Origin: a virus
Direction: 5' to 3' (one strand)
Virus record (IMG/VR): IMGVR_UViG_3300044846_001688
Coordinates: 1-22,333 of that record
Length of the DNA: 22,333 nucleotides
Under the pieces are notes generated by a model. That model had not been told where the DNA came from. It did not search any database and was given only the letters and a program-made list of their open reading frames with translations. The position numbers and the translations under genes are program-made. Positions 21,061 through 22,333 of this stretch are shown here, one piece after another (positions within the stretch are counted from its first letter, which is position 1; the number at the start of each line of letters is the position of its first letter).

Positions 21061-21374
21061 GGCTTGGCTCCAGAGTCGAAGGTCGTCAGGGACTGGTGAA
21101 GCAGGCTCGCCAAGTTGTCCACGAAGACCTCATCGTGTGTCAGGGGATGGTTCATCTCGTCGAGCAGGGCATGCGCCCACTCGTGGCAGAATGTCTGCTG
21201 CAGCTCGGTGTCGCCCTGATCGCCGCGCAGGTCGATGCGGTGGCGGGTCGGGTCGTACATCCCGACGGTGTCCATCGGGTGCGGCCAGCGGGTGCGAGGG
21301 ATGATGCGCACGGCGAGCTGGTGACCGTGCATCTGGAACCGGCGCGGTATCTGCAGCCGGACGTGGCGGTTCAT
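21051..21374 (-). CDS. Small HEWAH zincin (ImmA/IrrE- or SprT-like peptidase fold)
   Basis: This 107-residue protein contains HEWAH at residues 64-68, preceded by DTELQQTFC and followed by LLDEMNHPLTHDEVFVDNLA. H64, E65 and H68 form the zinc site; E82 is a good candidate for the third ligand, as in compact phage zincins with 'HE..H.ll...........E..vd.lA..L.q'. The N-terminal half is beta-rich with YDPTRHRIDLR. It probably acts as a peptidase, but the substrate is unknown. The ATG overlaps the Rz stop (ATGA), and its end overlaps the phosphoesterase start by 10 bases. It sits between lysis and head genes, so prohead processing, cell-wall action or host-factor cleavage are all open. Confidence 0.82.
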   Translation of the reverse strand: MNRHVRLQIPRRFQMHGHQLAVRIIPRTRWPHPMDTVGMYDPTRHRIDLRGDQGDTELQQTFCHEWAHALLDEMNHPLTHDEVFVDNLASLLHQSLTTFDSGAKPCR

Positions 21375-21817
21375 CTCAGCCAGTCCTGGAGCTCGGCGAG
21401 CCGGGTCGCGTCTCGCTCGCAGGCGGCGAGGTGGGCGGCAATAGCCTCTCCAACCTCTCCCGCGTCGCCGGACTCTCCGGCGGGAGCATCAGGGACGGGG
21501 GCGGCGGGACAGGCTCCGGGCAGACCAGAGGCGGCGTTACGCAGCCGCCGAGCAAGGTCGCGACCACGCCGATCGGCAGCACCCAACTTCGATTGCAGGT
21601 CACGCTCCACCCCCTCTCTGCGCACAACGTCGGCACGATGCTTCTCGTACTGCGCGACGATGACCGCTGTGGACTCCTGCCTGACCTTCGCCATGACAGC
21701 AGACCACTCGGCCTCGGTGACCGCCGAACCGGCCTTATAGCCAGCCCGGTACGCATGCGAGAACCCGAACCACCCGGCAGCGAGTAGGGCGACGGCAACC
21801 GCCGCCCAGACCTTCAC
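21371..21817 (-). CDS. Rz: Rz-like inner-membrane spanin
   Basis: The 148-residue protein has the i-spanin plan: an N-terminal membrane anchor (VWAAVAVALLAAGWFGFSHA), then a long charged helical periplasmic part (SAVTEAEWSAVMAKVRQEST to EGVERDLQSKLGAADRRGRD), and a helical end. With Rz1 it would fuse inner and outer membranes at the last step of Gram-negative lysis. The start is GTG overlapping the holin stop (GTGA, 21814-21817). The stop overlaps the zincin ATG. An Rz1-type lipoprotein is nested in another frame, which strongly supports the call. Confidence 0.85.
   Translation of the reverse strand: MKVWAAVAVALLAAGWFGFSHAYRAGYKAGSAVTEAEWSAVMAKVRQESTAVIVAQYEKHRADVVRREGVERDLQSKLGAADRRGRDLARRLRNAASGLPGACPAAPVPDAPAGESGDAGEVGEAIAAHLAACERDATRLAELQDWLR
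21376..21603 (-). CDS. Rz1: Rz1-like outer-membrane spanin lipoprotein, nested in Rz
   Basis: A second frame within Rz encodes 75 residues from GTG at 21603: TCNRSWVLPIGVVATLLGGC. This is a short signal sequence ending in the lipobox LGG-C, with Cys21 lipidated. A Pro-rich mature part (PPLVCPEPVPPPPSLMLPPE) and a charged stretch RERLERLL follow. These are the hallmarks of Rz1. AGGGGG lies 6 bases before the GTG. The frame is open further upstream (to 21798), but that extension would bury the signal sequence, so the short start is preferred. It ends 5 bases before the Rz end, so it is fully embedded. Confidence 0.85.
   Translation of the reverse strand: MTCNRSWVLPIGVVATLLGGCVTPPLVCPEPVPPPPSLMLPPESPATRERLERLLPPTSPPASETRPGSPSSRTG
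21610..21615 (-). promoter_or_regulatory. Shine-Dalgarno AGGGGG deciding the Rz1 start
   Basis: AGGGGG on the minus strand ends 6 bases before the GTG at 21603. It supports internal initiation of Rz1 within the Rz gene and argues against the much longer open frame. Confidence 0.55.
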
Positions 21818-21993
21818 GCCTGCGGCTCGACCTTGCGCTTCGAGTACACCGACCAGATGGCAGCGGCGATCGTGGCAGCAGCGCCACCCACCGCAGCGAT
21901 GGTCTCGGCATCCGCGAAGCCCTTGCCCACCAGATAGCCACCGATGGCAGCAATGACAGCACGGACAATGCCCGCAACTTGTTCAGCAGTCAT
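21814..21993 (-). CDS. Small two-segment holin (Pam3-gp28-like)
   Basis: This 59-residue protein starts MTAEQVAGIVRAVIAAIGGY and continues LVGKGFADAETIAAVGGAAA, TIAAAIWSVYSKRK. It has two short hydrophobic segments (about 5-24 and 30-50) separated by a polar turn, and a basic C-terminus. This is the shape of small class II holins, and the spacing resembles Pam3-gp28-type putative holins. It lies between the endolysin and Rz genes, as expected for a lysis cassette. The ATG has GAGGTG a few bases upstream; the stop overlaps the Rz GTG. A different frame over the same DNA is open for 80 codons but lacks these features. Confidence 0.82.
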   Translation of the reverse strand: MTAEQVAGIVRAVIAAIGGYLVGKGFADAETIAAVGGAAATIAAAIWSVYSKRKVEPQA

Positions 21994-22017
21994 GATTCAC
22001 CTCGCTCTGTAATACGA

Positions 22018-22333
22018 TCAGTTGACGGATAACCGGACAGATTTCGCGTGAGGATGTTGGAAATGGGGGAATTCGCGGAACCGCTTCCACCGGCCCGCCC
22101 ACTCAAGGCCCGCCGCCTCGCCGAGTCTCCCGACCTGCTGCCAGACCGGGGCGGTCGCAGACCAGACCGGCTTGCCGCTCACCATCGGGACGACGTCCAC
22201 GGCCAGACTCGCAGGCTTCCCGTTGAAGCGGAAGTTGTGCATCGACTGGCCGGGCTTCGCATTCGTCACCTTGAGGCCGGGCTTGGTGCGCCCCTGCGCA
22301 TAGAGTCGCGCCTGCTCCTCATCCGATCGGTAG
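22018..22333 (-). CDS. Peptidase M15 endolysin (partial, N-terminus beyond window)
   Basis: The frame stays open to the right edge, giving 104 visible residues starting YRSDEEQARLYAQGRTKPGL, then TNAKPGQSMHNF, KPASLAVDVVP, VWQQVGRLGEAAGLEWAGRW, and FREFPHFQHP. This is the VanY/M15 L-alanyl-D-glutamate endopeptidase pattern: the zinc ligands are His in SMHNF, Asp in LAVD and the late His in PHFQ. It cleaves peptide cross-links or stems of the cell wall. The internal GTG at 22269 is not the true start, because the conserved YRSDEEQA part lies upstream. The lysis order is endolysin, holin, Rz/Rz1. Confidence 0.9.
   Translation of the reverse strand, partial: YRSDEEQARLYAQGRTKPGLKVTNAKPGQSMHNFRFNGKPASLAVDVVPMVSGKPVWSATAPVWQQVGRLGEAAGLEWAGRWKRFREFPHFQHPHAKSVRLSVN

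Noticed and set aside
21735-21977. 80-codon minus-strand frame overlapping the holin
   Set aside because: It is Arg/Ser-rich with no membrane plan; the holin frame has two hydrophobic segments and overlaps the Rz start correctly.
1-22333. CRISPR arrays, tRNA genes, insertion sequences or integrase/attachment sites
   Set aside because: No regularly spaced repeats, cloverleaf sequences, transposase or integrase frames were noticed on either strand.

Overview
The window is part of a tailed-phage genome (free phage or prophage) of the short-tailed podovirus type. It is GC-rich (hand counts of ordinary coding lines give roughly 63-70% GC). The host is probably a Gram-negative bacterium, because the lysis genes include a two-component spanin pair (Rz with a nested lipoprotein Rz1), which acts on an outer membrane. 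The head genes look like the BPP-1 type (coat, putative cement protein, Bbp19-like protein). The tail and ejection genes follow T7 order (gp11, gp12, gp13, gp14, gp15, gp16, gp17 equivalents). No integrase, terminase, portal or polymerase is visible; terminase and portal probably lie beyond the right edge.

Left end, plus strand (1-1325): a tightly packed run of small replication/recombination-type genes. It holds the end of an unknown gene, a 98-aa protein ending in the SSB-type peptide DDDIPF, a NinB-like protein, a small winged-helix protein and a YbcO/DUF1364 nuclease-like protein. This run meets the late genes tail to tail with one base between stop codons.

Minus strand (1327-22333), transcribed right to left: an M15 peptidase endolysin (cut by the window edge), a holin, Rz/Rz1, a HEWAH zincin, a helix-turn-helix/metallophosphoesterase, a 60-aa Cys/His protein, a Bbp19-like protein and a scaffold protein. 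Then come a hairpin-bearing gap, the major capsid protein, a putative cement protein, a strong intrinsic terminator, a 62-aa protein, tail tubular proteins A and B, a GNAT/gp13-like protein, gp14- and gp15-like internal proteins, a 2196-aa gp16-like/polyvalent ejection protein, a tailspike and a second fibre protein. Nearly every junction is a start/stop overlap (ATGA, GTGA or TGATG) or a gap of only a few bases, so translation is probably coupled throughout.

The most notable signals are two AT-rich islands in otherwise GC-rich genes. One covers the receptor-binding part of the tailspike. The other is about 400 bases inside the giant ejection protein, just before its HETGH zincin motif. Other signals worth a second look are the terminator whose G-U pairs make it work only in the late-gene direction, the nested Rz1, the mini-protein with an SSB tail, and a translationally coupled row of three predicted metal-binding proteins behind the spanins.
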